Source of the DNA: JASHUC01 sp963849095
GTDB lineage: Bacteria; Pseudomonadota; Gammaproteobacteria; Steroidobacterales; Steroidobacteraceae
DNA: 64,000 nucleotides
Direction of reading: 5' to 3'
Assembly (NCBI GenBank): GCA_963849095.1
Contig: CAWKGA010000009.1
Span: 620,001 to 684,000 of the forward strand
Below are positions 46,339-54,017 of the stretch, in pieces. Under the pieces are notes generated by a model. The model was not told where the DNA came from. It did no database searches and saw only the letters and a program-made list of their open reading frames with translations. Position numbers and translations under genes: made by a program. How positions within the stretch are numbered: position 1 is the first letter of the stretch; each line of letters begins with the position of its first letter.

Positions 46339-47772
46339 ATGACCCCAAACCCCGCACTTGGTGCCACCTATGTCTCGCTACGCGCAGAAGTCGATGTGCG
46401 GGACTGTCCGGTGGAAGGGAAGATTCCCGAGAATCTGAGCGGTGGCTTTTACGCAGTCGGACCGGATCCCCAGTATCCGCTCGCGCCGGGGAACATTCCC
46501 TTCGATGGAGAAGGGCACGTGCGCGTGTTCCGGATCAAGAACGGCCGTGTCGACTATCGCAGCCGCTACGTGAGAACGGAGCGCTATCTCGCGCAGGACA
46601 GGGCTCGCCGAAGTTTGATGCCGATGTACCGGAACCCTCACCTGGACGACCCCAGTGTGAAGGGCTTGAGCCGCGGCACGGCCAACACTCACGTCATTCA
46701 TCACAAGAATCTGATCCTCGCGCTGAAGGAGGACAGTCCCCCGACCGCGCTTGACCTCGATACGCTCGAGACGATCGAGCCCGTCTACACATTCGACGGC
46801 CAGCTGCCGCGAGATCAGCCGTTCACCGCGCACCCGAAGGTCTGCTCGAGTACGGGGAACATCGTCGCGTTCGGTTATGAAGCGCGCGGATTTGGGAGCA
46901 ACGTCATCGCGGTGTTCGAGATCGACAAGCACGGCAGGAAAGTGTGGGGCACCGAAGTCAAGATGCCATACGTCAGCAGTGTGCACGACTTCGCCGTAAC
47001 CGAGAATCACATTGCGTTCTTCCTCATCCCGCTGGCGATCGACCACGAGCAGATGAGCCGTGGCGGCATTCACTGGTCCTGGGACAAGGACAAGAAAACT
47101 TACCTGGGCTTCATGCGCCGTTATGGCGATGGCACGGATCTCAAATGGATCGAAGGTCCCGCGCGGGGTGGCAGCCACACGCTGGGCGCCTTCGAAGACG
47201 GCGGAAAACTGTACTTTGATCGGGAGATCACCGCGGCGAACCCGTATCCCGTGATACCCAACAAGGACGGATCGCCCCATGATGCGGCGGCGGGCACCAG
47301 TTATCTTCATCGTCTCACGGTGAACTTGAGCGGCCGGAACAGCGGCTATGGCATCGAGAAGCTGTACCCGTTGATTGCACCGCTGCCGAGACAGGACGAT
47401 CGCTACAACACCGTGCCATACCGTTACGGGTTCATGGGCTGTCCGGATCCGGCCGACCCCGTGCGATGGAAAGCGGCGTGCTATGCGCGCGTTGACCATC
47501 AGACTCGGTCTTACCAGCTATGGAAAGCGCCCGCCACTCAGTCGCTGAGTGAACCGGTGTTCGCGCCGAAGCGCGTCGATGCGCGGGAAGGCGAAGGCTA
47601 CCTCCTCGGCGTCACGTGGCATCTCGATCAGAACCTGCGAGCCGACCTCGTGATTCTCGACGCCGAGCACTTGGAGGAAGGACCCATTGCCACCGTCCAG
47701 CTGCCCGTACAGGCGTCGCCGCAGATTCACGGCTGGTGGGTGCGGGAAGACCAGTATCCGCCGGGAGCGTAG
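46339..47772 (+). CDS. Carotenoid oxygenase (RPE65/lignostilbene dioxygenase) family protein
   Basis: 477 residues. Family patterns: LSGGFYAVGPDPQYPLAPGN, FDGEGHVRVFRIKNG, GTANTHVIHH, and candidate iron ligands His in FTAHPKVCS, His in VSSVHDFAVTEN, a third His in ARGGSHTLGAFEDGG and the last His in SPQIHGWWVRE. These seven-bladed propellers cleave C=C bonds in carotenoids or stilbenes using O2 and Fe(II). No signal peptide is visible. Codon use is less GC-biased than that of its neighbours, which suggests transfer. A GTG 24 bases upstream is an alternative start; neither has a clear ribosome site. Confidence 0.85.
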   Translation: MTPNPALGATYVSLRAEVDVRDCPVEGKIPENLSGGFYAVGPDPQYPLAPGNIPFDGEGHVRVFRIKNGRVDYRSRYVRTERYLAQDRARRSLMPMYRNPHLDDPSVKGLSRGTANTHVIHHKNLILALKEDSPPTALDLDTLETIEPVYTFDGQLPRDQPFTAHPKVCSSTGNIVAFGYEARGFGSNVIAVFEIDKHGRKVWGTEVKMPYVSSVHDFAVTENHIAFFLIPLAIDHEQMSRGGIHWSWDKDKKTYLGFMRRYGDGTDLKWIEGPARGGSHTLGAFEDGGKLYFDREITAANPYPVIPNKDGSPHDAAAGTSYLHRLTVNLSGRNSGYGIEKLYPLIAPLPRQDDRYNTVPYRYGFMGCPDPADPVRWKAACYARVDHQTRSYQLWKAPATQSLSEPVFAPKRVDAREGEGYLLGVTWHLDQNLRADLVILDAEHLEEGPIATVQLPVQASPQIHGWWVREDQYPPGA

Positions 47773-47828
47773 CAGTCCAATAGACCGGGCGGAGAGCGCG
47801 TAAGGCGCGGATTGTATTTGCGAAAGAT

Positions 47829-47873
47829 TGGCGCGCCCGACTGGATTCGAACCAGCGACCTGCAGCTTCGGAG
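47829..47873 (-). other. 3' half of a tRNA-Arg (CCG), attachment-site-like remnant
   Basis: From anticodon loop to CCA: CTCCGAAGCTGCAGGTCG then the T arm with TTCGAATC and the acceptor end GGGCGCGCCA. There is no 5' half beside it. It is in the same orientation as the intact tRNA-Arg 3.4 kb away. A 3' half-tRNA in direct repeat is the usual scar left by a tyrosine-integrase element. The two copies differ in the anticodon and T stems, so it is not a simple recent duplication. Confidence 0.7.
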
Positions 47874-47993
47874 GCTTAGCGGATCATTCCGCTCATCTAC
47901 TCCAGGGCTCGCCAGACTTGCAATTTCAAGGGGTTACCAAGCCAGAGATTACCCCTGTTTCTGCTGCATCTGCCGACTTTCGAGGCGGCCTGG

Positions 47994-48026
47994 TCACGCT
48001 CTGGTCACTCCAGCGGAAATCAGATG
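47994..48026 (-). pseudogene. Possible C-terminal tail of a lost integrase gene (copy A)
   Basis: The minus strand reads H-L-I-S-A-G-V-T-R-A-stop. A near-identical ending (GVTKA-stop) lies next to the intact tRNA-Arg at 51387-51440. The two 27-base DNA segments match at 21 positions. Both lie on the side of a tRNA piece where an integrase gene usually ends. The rest of the gene is absent, so the identification rests on position and on the repeat only. Confidence 0.35.
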
Positions 48027-48041
48027 GTAGAGTCAGGCCTC

Positions 48042-48263
48042 ATGCAAGAGCTCGTATTTGAAGTCACACAGGAAGCCGATGGCGGCTACGTTGCCGCGTC
48101 GCTGGGCGAGGGCGTCATCACCCAGGCGGATACATGGGACGAGCTGCGACGGAACGTGCGTGAGGCCGTGGAGGCATACTTCTTCGACAGCATCCCACCG
48201 AAACACATCCGGCTTCACCTGCTGCGCCGCTATCTATCTGCCGAACCCGGAGATCAAGCGTGA
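48042..48263 (+). CDS. HicB-like antitoxin without a visible HicA
   Basis: 73 residues with the HicB partial RNase H fold: ELVFEVTQEADGGYVAASLG, then GVITQADTWDELRRNVREAV and EAYFFD. Such proteins usually pair with a HicA mRNA interferase; no HicA (with its GSH motif) is found on either side. The 3' end overlaps the convergent helicase gene by 30 bases, so a partner could have been deleted. An in-frame ATG 18 bases upstream is the alternative start. Confidence 0.65.
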   Translation: MQELVFEVTQEADGGYVAASLGEGVITQADTWDELRRNVREAVEAYFFDSIPPKHIRLHLLRRYLSAEPGDQA

Positions 48264-50690
48264 CAGCACGTCGCTCAACTGCTGCACGACCTGCGGTTCG
48301 GGCAGGGGAAGTCTCAGATACGGGCGGCCGGTTCGCGCGTCGGTTTCGATCCAGGGGCTGGGGCTCGTCGTAGGGGCCTTCTCCTTTCCGTTGCCGCCCC
48401 CGACGGCCAACGGCGCCGCGGCCAATGCTTCGACCAGCTTCAGTCCCGCGGTGAGTAGCGGCGTCCACGGATTGGAAGCAGCCTCGATCGGTTGAGGCGC
48501 AGCAGAAGGGGCTTCAGCCGGCGCGGGCGGCCGGGTGCTCACCGCAGTCGGCTTCGGCGCCCGCTGGGCCGCCTGTTCCGGGGCGACTTCCGCCGACCCA
48601 GCGGTCACCGCATTCACACTTTCCATGAACTTGGCCAGGCGCGAGCCGCCGAGGAACACCTCGCTCTGCCCGCCATCGAGCACGCCGGCGAACAAAGATC
48701 TCTTGAATGCCAGGAGAGACTGCATCCGCTCCTCGATCGTGTCCTCGGCCACAAAATTGACCACCTGCACACTCCGCAACTGGCCGAGCCGGTGAACGCG
48801 GCCGATGCGCTGTTCCAGCACTGCCGGATTCCAGGGCAGATCCATGTTGACGACGATGGAAGCCGCGTGCTGGAGATTCAGGCCCACGCCACCGGCATCG
48901 GTGGAAAGAAACACGCGGCAACTGGGATCCTTGTGGAATCGCTCCACCACCGCTCCGCGCCTGCCTCCCGGTATGCCACCGTGAAACAGCGCGTAATCCC
49001 AGCGCTTCGTTTCCAGCCGGCGCGCGATCAGTTCGTGAGTTCCCATCCACTGACTGAACACCACCGCTTTGGCGTCCGGCTGCTCGAACCATTCTTCGAG
49101 CAGGGTCACCAGCTCATCGGGCTTCGCGCCGTCGTCGGTTTTCTGGTCGAGCAGATAGGTGCTGTTGCAAGCCATACGCATGTTCTGCAACGCGCAGGTC
49201 AGGCGTCGCTGGTCGGCATCGGACAGATAACCGGTACGCCGCCAGCGCTGCACGATGCGGGCGACGATCTCTCCATTCTCGTCGTGATGAATGCGTTGCT
49301 CGTCCGTCATGGGCACGAAGATCGTGTTGTCCACTCGGGGCGGGAGTTGGCTCAGGACTTCGGACTTGCGCCGGCGCAGCAGCACCGGTGCGAGTGTCTT
49401 GCCAAGCTTGTCGAGGTCCTTGTATCCGATGACGCGTCCGGCGTCGTCGGTGGACTGGTGCGCGTGCCGCAGCTTCCACGTGGCGCCCAGGCGATGGCGA
49501 TCCACGAATTGGATGATCGACACCAGCTCTTCCAGGCGGTTTTCGAGCGGCGTGCCCGTGAGCACGATGGCATAAGGGCTTTCAATGCGCTTCAAGGCGC
49601 GCGCGGCGATGGTGTTCCAGTTCTTGATCCGCTGCGCCTCATCAGCGATCACAACGTCCGGCGACCAGGCGCGAATCAGGGCCAGGTCATTGTCGAGCAC
49701 GTCGTAATTGACGATCTTGCAGTAACCGTTCTCCTTGTATTGCCGCGCGCGTGCGGCCCGCAATCCGCTTATCACCTGCGCTTCCCGGCTCGTGAAACGC
49801 CCGATCTCCTTCTGCCACTGGTGCTTGAGAGAGGTCGGACATACGACCAGCACGCGTTCGGCGCCGAAATGCCGTGCGAACAGCTCCGCCGCCGCGATTG
49901 CCTGGATCGTCTTGCCCAATCCCATCTCATCGCCGATCAGGCAACGACCGGCGCGCGCCGCGAATAACGCGCCTTCGGCTTGGTACGGGTAGAGCTCGGC
50001 TTTCACGAGTCCTTTGAGAGCCGGGCTGCGGGCTCCTTCAGGATAAGCCGTGTCGATGATCCGCCGGCGTTCCGTCGCGTCACGCACCTGCGCGATGAAG
50101 CCAAGTGCATCCTCGTAGCAGCGCAGTTCATGGCCGGCTTTTCGCGCCTCTTCCAGAAAGGTGCCGAGCTTCGAAAAATAGGCGATCGGCAGGACACCGG
50201 CCGGTGAACCGTTGAATAGGCGCTCTGCACGCCTGCGCAATGTTGGTGGGCATCCCGTGCCAGCGCGCCAGCGCACCCGGCGCTCACCGTCGTATTGGAG
50301 GTAGATCTCGCTGTACGGCGGATGAAATCCCTGCGCCAGCGCCTTCCTGCCGCCCGGCTTCTTTTCCAGCTTCCCGAGGACGAATTCGATGTGCTTGCAG
50401 GTACCCAGATCGTTGGTCGCGAAATCGGGGCACGCGCAGAAGTTTTCCCCCGGCTGAGTGCTGCGAATCGCGACCCGGTAGCTCGTGCGGCTCTGCGGAT
50501 TGGTGACCCGATATTCGGAAAAGAAAGCGCTCTCGCCGATGTTCTCCAACCTGAAGGCTTGAGCGCGACCGAACTGGCGACGCAGTCGCGTCTGCCATTG
50601 CGCAACGTCCATATCGCCGGGGCGGCGCGTGTGCGAGAGTTTCGGTTCGCGGATCGGTTTGCGAGCTTTTGGAGCGCCGGTCTTTCTCAT
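48234..50690 (-). CDS. SNF2-family helicase with SWIM zinc finger
   Basis: 818 residues. An N-terminal region contains a SWIM-type zinc finger, FCACPDFATNDLGTCKHIEF (C-x-C...C-x-H). The SNF2 ATPase core has Walker A GDEMGLGKTIQAIAAA, the DEAQ box VVIADEAQRIKNW, VLTGTPLENRLEELVSII, and helicase C motifs VFSQWMGTHELIARRLE, STDAGGVGLNLQHA and QRIGRVHRLGQ. A ~120-residue Pro/Ala-rich extension closes it. SNF2 proteins move along double-stranded DNA and remodel complexes; many bacterial ones belong to defence systems. Its start overlaps the ParE-like toxin stop by four bases. Codon use is less GC-rich than the core genome. Confidence 0.85.
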   Translation of the reverse strand: MRKTGAPKARKPIREPKLSHTRRPGDMDVAQWQTRLRRQFGRAQAFRLENIGESAFFSEYRVTNPQSRTSYRVAIRSTQPGENFCACPDFATNDLGTCKHIEFVLGKLEKKPGGRKALAQGFHPPYSEIYLQYDGERRVRWRAGTGCPPTLRRRAERLFNGSPAGVLPIAYFSKLGTFLEEARKAGHELRCYEDALGFIAQVRDATERRRIIDTAYPEGARSPALKGLVKAELYPYQAEGALFAARAGRCLIGDEMGLGKTIQAIAAAELFARHFGAERVLVVCPTSLKHQWQKEIGRFTSREAQVISGLRAARARQYKENGYCKIVNYDVLDNDLALIRAWSPDVVIADEAQRIKNWNTIAARALKRIESPYAIVLTGTPLENRLEELVSIIQFVDRHRLGATWKLRHAHQSTDDAGRVIGYKDLDKLGKTLAPVLLRRRKSEVLSQLPPRVDNTIFVPMTDEQRIHHDENGEIVARIVQRWRRTGYLSDADQRRLTCALQNMRMACNSTYLLDQKTDDGAKPDELVTLLEEWFEQPDAKAVVFSQWMGTHELIARRLETKRWDYALFHGGIPGGRRGAVVERFHKDPSCRVFLSTDAGGVGLNLQHAASIVVNMDLPWNPAVLEQRIGRVHRLGQLRSVQVVNFVAEDTIEERMQSLLAFKRSLFAGVLDGGQSEVFLGGSRLAKFMESVNAVTAGSAEVAPEQAAQRAPKPTAVSTRPPAPAEAPSAAPQPIEAASNPWTPLLTAGLKLVEALAAAPLAVGGGNGKEKAPTTSPSPWIETDARTGRPYLRLPLPEPQVVQQLSDVLSRLISGFGR

Positions 50691-51007
50691 CGAGGGACGT
50701 CTGGTGAATCGATAGCCCTGGGGCGATCGATCCAGTATTCGGGATACTGATGGCCGTTGGCAATTGCCAAGATCCAGATCACGGGATCACGAATGATGTA
50801 CGGGATGTAGTACGGGAAAATCTTGAGGTTGACCCGCCGATACCCGCCCGGTCGCAGACGCGGAACTTCAGGGTTTCGAGTGATCCAGGCGATGTGCTCA
50901 TCGACCTCGTCCCAGAATCGCCGACCCAGCCCGTCCAGTTCACCCTCATAGTAGGAGCCTGCGTCCTCCAGTTCAGACTTCGCCTGCGAGAGGAACTGAA
51001 TGATCAT
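50687..51007 (-). CDS. RelE/ParE superfamily toxin
   Basis: 106 residues with the ParE/RelE fold pattern: FLSQAKSELEDAGSYYEGEL, LGRRFWDEVDEHIAWITRNP, RRVNLKIFPYYIPYIIRDPV and WILAIANGHQYPEYWIDR. It overlaps the antitoxin gene as TGATG and the helicase gene as ATGA, so the three form one unit. Whether the target is gyrase (ParE) or ribosome-bound mRNA (RelE) cannot be told. Confidence 0.8.
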   Translation of the reverse strand: MIIQFLSQAKSELEDAGSYYEGELDGLGRRFWDEVDEHIAWITRNPEVPRLRPGGYRRVNLKIFPYYIPYIIRDPVIWILAIANGHQYPEYWIDRPRAIDSPDVPR

Positions 51008-51240
51008 CAGGAAGGAAAGCGGCGCGCCATTTCCTCCCGGATCTGCTCGTAGGGGATCCCCACGGCTCGATCTTCATCGACGGCTTTGACGCGCGCACGG
51101 ATCTCCTCGTCCCACGCGCCGTCGATACCCGGGTCGGCGTGAGATCGATCCAGGTCGAGCAGCAGCTTGGCGAGTGCCAATCGTTGATGCCGCGGCAGCC
51201 CAACGATTTCCTTGGTGATCTCTTCGATACTGGCGGCCAT
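51007..51240 (-). CDS. Antitoxin of the addiction-module (TIGR02574-like) family
   Basis: 77 residues: EEITKEIVGLPRHQRLALAK, LLLDLDRS and the central WDEEIRARVKAVDEDRAVGI are the small helical antitoxin pattern paired with ParE/RelE toxins. The ribosome site AGAGGAC is just upstream of the ATG. It begins only 21 bases after the 3' end of tRNA-Arg with no terminator in between, so it may share the tRNA promoter. Confidence 0.8.
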   Translation of the reverse strand: MAASIEEITKEIVGLPRHQRLALAKLLLDLDRSHADPGIDGAWDEEIRARVKAVDEDRAVGIPYEQIREEMARRFPS

Positions 51241-51260
51241 GAGGGTTGTCCTCTTGAAAT

Positions 51261-51337
51261 TGGCGCGCCCGGCGCGATTCGAACGCGCGACCCCTGCCTT
51301 CGGAGGGCAGTACTCTATCCAGCTGAGCTACGGGCGC
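51261..51337 (-). tRNA. tRNA-Arg (anticodon CCG)
   Basis: A full cloverleaf of 77 bases with encoded CCA. Acceptor GCGCCCG pairs with CGGGCGC; D arm GCTCAGCTGGATAGAGT; anticodon stem CTGCC/GGCAG around loop CTCCGAA (anticodon CCG); T arm GCGCG/CGCGC around TTCGAAT. It reads CGG codons. It is the anchor of the accessory island to its 3' side. Confidence 0.96.
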
Positions 51338-51386
51338 ATATCCGGATTTTACCCATTTTCACGGCAAGGTGCCGATCGGCGCTTGG

Positions 51387-51440
51387 TCACGCCTTGGTCA
51401 CTCCGTCGGCCAGGGGCTCCAGACACCCCTTCGCAAGCCC
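51387..51440 (-). pseudogene. Possible C-terminal tail of a lost integrase gene (copy B)
   Basis: The minus strand reads L-A-K-G-C-L-E-P-L-A-D-G-V-T-K-A-stop, ending about 50 bases before the tRNA-Arg. The related copy A at 47994-48026 ends GVTRA-stop before the tRNA 3' fragment. The matching ends next to two tRNA pieces fit two decayed integrases, but no catalytic motif survives, so this is tentative. Confidence 0.35.
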
Positions 51441-51450
51441 CTGATCCCCT

Positions 51451-51527
51451 TGCGCTTCCCCGCCCGATTCGAACCTGCGCTTGACAGCTTCGGAGGCCGA
51501 TACTCTATCCAGCTGAGCTACGGGCGC
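51451..51527 (-). pseudogene. Degenerate tRNA-Arg copy
   Basis: 77 bases that align end to end with the intact tRNA-Arg. The 5' half (acceptor strand, D arm, loop CTCCGAA) is preserved, but the 3' half does not pair: the T stem reads GCAGG/CGGGC and the acceptor end GGGGAAGCGCA instead of CGGGCGCGCCA. It cannot form a working cloverleaf. Joined at the anticodon loop to the 3' half at 47829-47873, it would give a nearly complete tRNA-Arg. Confidence 0.75.
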
Positions 51528-51608
51528 GCGGGGAGAGGCAAGTTTACCCCAACTCGGCTCCCGCAGCGTCCACGCGTCGATCGTGTGACGGTGCCTGCGG
51601 CCGCCGGT

Positions 51609-52499
51609 TCAGCCGCTGTGCGCTCGGTGATGCTCGAACGCCGCGAGAAACTCGGTCAGCTCGAGGAGCTGGTCGTGCCCTCCCGACTCATCCTCGTTGG
51701 AGGAGTACTTGCCGGCGACGATGATCTCCGGAACGCCTTCGACGCTGTAGCGGTCCGTGATCTCCTGAGCGTGCTCCAGATTCGTGTTGACGCCGAAGGA
51801 GTTGTACGCCTTGCGAAAGGCATCGGGCATGATTCCCTGCTTCTGCGCCCAGTCGAGCTGGCTCTGGAACGTGTCCTGGTCCGAGTCGACGACGACGAGC
51901 GGATTGTTGTCCAGGTGGATCGTGTCGTATGCCTTCTCCACGAGGTCGTCGCGCCCCAGCGCCTCGAGCGTGTAGAAGAGGTGGGCGTGTAGACGGTGGA
52001 CGTCTCCCCACATCACCGGGACTCTCACGAACTGCACGTAGGACGGCTTCTTCTTGAGCCATGCGCGGAGGTAGGGCTCGAAGGCGTAGCAGTGGGGACA
52101 GCCGAGCCAGAACACCTCCATCACCTCCACCTTGCCCGGCTTGGCGGTGGTGGGCTGCGCGGGTGAGATCACATTGTAATTGACGCCGGCCTTCCAGCGT
52201 CCCACCGGCAGCTGCTCCGGAGCCGGCAACGCGGCCAGGCGCTCGAGCGAGGCGGTGCTCCGCTGATCCGGGGTGTCGGCCGCCGATTCCTCGGCGGCGG
52301 GTGCCGCCGCCTGGGCCGCGGATGCTTGCGATGCCGCCTGAGCCGCGGGCGTCGTCGTATTTGCGCTGGTACTCGCCGGCTGAGCCGCAGCGGCAGAAGG
52401 CTGCGGCGCCACGGCGGATGCGGCCTGAGACGGCCCGCGACTGCAGGCGCCGATGCAGACTGCGGTGAGCAGAGCGAGAAGCGGGAGCGAGCGTTTCAT
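51609..52499 (-). CDS. DsbA-family thiol:disulfide oxidoreductase, lipoprotein
   Basis: 296 residues. A lipoprotein signal (MKRSLPLLALLTAVCIGACS; Cys19) and an Ala/Pro-rich linker of about 80 residues lead to a thioredoxin-like domain with the active site GCPHCYAFEP (Cys134, Cys137) and the cis-Pro loop VEGVPEIIVAGKY. CPHC is the DsbA-type motif, so it should oxidise thiols of exported proteins while tethered to the membrane. It follows the cytochrome c4 gene, an arrangement common in this class. Confidence 0.9.
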   Translation of the reverse strand: MKRSLPLLALLTAVCIGACSRGPSQAASAVAPQPSAAAAQPASTSANTTTPAAQAASQASAAQAAAPAAEESAADTPDQRSTASLERLAALPAPEQLPVGRWKAGVNYNVISPAQPTTAKPGKVEVMEVFWLGCPHCYAFEPYLRAWLKKKPSYVQFVRVPVMWGDVHRLHAHLFYTLEALGRDDLVEKAYDTIHLDNNPLVVVDSDQDTFQSQLDWAQKQGIMPDAFRKAYNSFGVNTNLEHAQEITDRYSVEGVPEIIVAGKYSSNEDESGGHDQLLELTEFLAAFEHHRAHSG

Positions 52500-52563
52500 C
52501 TGACCCTCTGCGCCAGCGCGGCGCCGTCGTCCGGACGAGCGGGCCGCGCTGGCCGTGCGAGGC

Positions 52564-53292
52564 TCAGCGCATACCCTGGGCGTAGGATGCCACGTTGCGG
52601 ATATCCTCGGGCGTCAGCAGCTTCGCGATGGTGCTCATCATGAAGCCGTTGCGGCTCTGGGGCTTATCCGGGCCGGCCCCCGCGTAGCGGACGCCGCTCG
52701 CAAAGTCCTGGAGCTGCTTGATGATGTACTGGGCGTGCTGGGCGCGCAGGGCGGGGTATCCCGATGCCAGGTTTCCCTTGCCGATCGGCCCGTGGCAGGC
52801 CCGGCATGCCGGAATGCCGTGTGCGGAATCGCCGTATTCGTACAGCGTCCGTCCGGCCTTCCAGTAGGACGGATCGGCCTCATCGCCGATGGGCGTCTGA
52901 GACTCGTAGTACACCGCGATGTTGTCGATGTCCTGGTTCGACAGCATGGTCGCCATCGGCATCATGATGGGGTTGTTGCGCACGCCCGCCTTGAACAGCT
53001 GCAGCTGTTCGTCGGTGTACACCGCATCCTGGCCGGCGAGCCGCGGCCACAGCGGGTTGGTGCTGTTTCCGTTCGGGCCGTGGCACGCCGCGCAGACCGC
53101 AGCCTTGGCGGCGCCCGCCGCAGCCGCGCCGTCACCGTAGGGATAGAGCGTCAGGATCGGCGCGGCGGCCCAGCATGATGCCGCCGGCAGGCCGATCGCG
53201 ATGACCAGCGCGGCAATGAACTTGGGCCGTCTGCCGGCCTTGCTCCCCTCACGGTGCCGCGCGCCGCTGGGTGCTTCGACATCTTGGCTCAA
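52564..53292 (-). CDS. Dihaem cytochrome c4
   Basis: 242 residues with an N-terminal hydrophobic export or anchor segment (FIAALVIAIGLPAASCWAAA) and two c-type haem domains: CAACHGPNG at 67-71 with distal Met in NPIMMPMATML, and CRACHGPIG at 163-167 with distal Met in NGFMMSTIAKLL. Such proteins carry electrons to cytochrome oxidases. It is followed by the DsbA-like gene and is divergent from engB. Confidence 0.9.
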   Translation of the reverse strand: MSQDVEAPSGARHREGSKAGRRPKFIAALVIAIGLPAASCWAAAPILTLYPYGDGAAAAGAAKAAVCAACHGPNGNSTNPLWPRLAGQDAVYTDEQLQLFKAGVRNNPIMMPMATMLSNQDIDNIAVYYESQTPIGDEADPSYWKAGRTLYEYGDSAHGIPACRACHGPIGKGNLASGYPALRAQHAQYIIKQLQDFASGVRYAGAGPDKPQSRNGFMMSTIAKLLTPEDIRNVASYAQGMR

Positions 53293-53326
53293 TGCGTGAA
53301 CCTCAGCTCGGGTACAAAGGCCGCGA

Positions 53327-53332
53327 ATTGTA
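53327..53332 (-). promoter_or_regulatory. Possible -10 element of the cytochrome c4 gene
   Basis: TACAAT on the minus strand, 35 bases before the ATG, in the short divergent gap to engB. The upstream -35 position has no good match, so the call depends on the -10 hexamer and its location. Confidence 0.3.
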
Positions 53333-53376
53333 CACTACCGCTTTTCGGCGTTTGAGGGTCGTATGCCCGTCGGTCC

Positions 53377-54006
53377 ATGAGTCGGTTTGCGGAAGTCCGC
53401 TTCCTCGTGAGCGTGGCCTCGGTGGCGCAGTTTCCTCCGGACCGCGGCGCTGAGGTGGCGTTCGCCGGGCGCTCGAATGCCGGCAAGTCGAGCGCGATCA
53501 ACGCCATCCTGGCGCGGCGCGCCCTCGCGCGAGTCAGCAAGACGCCCGGCCGGACCCGGCTGCTCAACTTCTTCGAGCTCGGCGCCGAGCGCCGGATCGT
53601 CGACCTTCCCGGATACGGCTATGCACGTGTGCCCGCGGACGAGCGGCTCGAGTGGGGTCCTCTCGTCGAGGCGCTCCGCGCGCGCCGGTCGCTGCAAGGC
53701 CTGTTCCTGATAGTGGACGCGCGGCGCGGCGTCGGCGAGGCGGATCTCGCACTGCTCGAATGGGCCGATCCCACCGTTCGCCCCATCCACGTGCTGCTCA
53801 CCAAGGCGGACAAGCTCAAGCGACTGGAGGCGGCCGAAGCGCTGCGCGCCGCGAGGCAGGTTCTGAGAAGCCACGCGTCGGCGCAGCTGTTCTCGGCCGT
53901 CGCAGGAGTGGGTCTTGCCGAGGCGCAGCAGGTTCTCGAGGGCTGGCTCGCGGCCCCGGGGGACCATCAGGGTTCGCGCGGGCAAAAAATTCCCCGGTGG
54001 CCGTGA
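53377..54006 (+). CDS. engB: Ribosome biogenesis GTPase EngB (YihA/YsxC)
   Basis: A 209-residue GTPase needed for 50S assembly. G1 is GRSNAGKSS, G3 DLPGYGYA, G4 LLTKADKL, G5 SAVAGVG; the segment KTPGRTRLLNFFEL is the switch I region. Its stop codon lies in the loop of a terminator hairpin serving the opposite strand. engB convergent with polA is the same arrangement as in E. coli. Confidence 0.94.
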   Translation: MSRFAEVRFLVSVASVAQFPPDRGAEVAFAGRSNAGKSSAINAILARRALARVSKTPGRTRLLNFFELGAERRIVDLPGYGYARVPADERLEWGPLVEALRARRSLQGLFLIVDARRGVGEADLALLEWADPTVRPIHVLLTKADKLKRLEAAEALRAARQVLRSHASAQLFSAVAGVGLAEAQQVLEGWLAAPGDHQGSRGQKIPRWP

Positions 54007-54017
54007 GGCCACCGGGG
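53984..54017 (-). terminator. Strong intrinsic terminator for minus-strand transcription from polA and the candidate sRNA
   Basis: CCCCGGTGGCC, a four-base loop and GGCCACCGGGG form a perfect 11-bp stem; on the minus strand it is followed by AATTTTTT. On the plus strand there is no T-run. The loop on the plus strand is GTGA and contains the engB stop codon. Confidence 0.85.
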
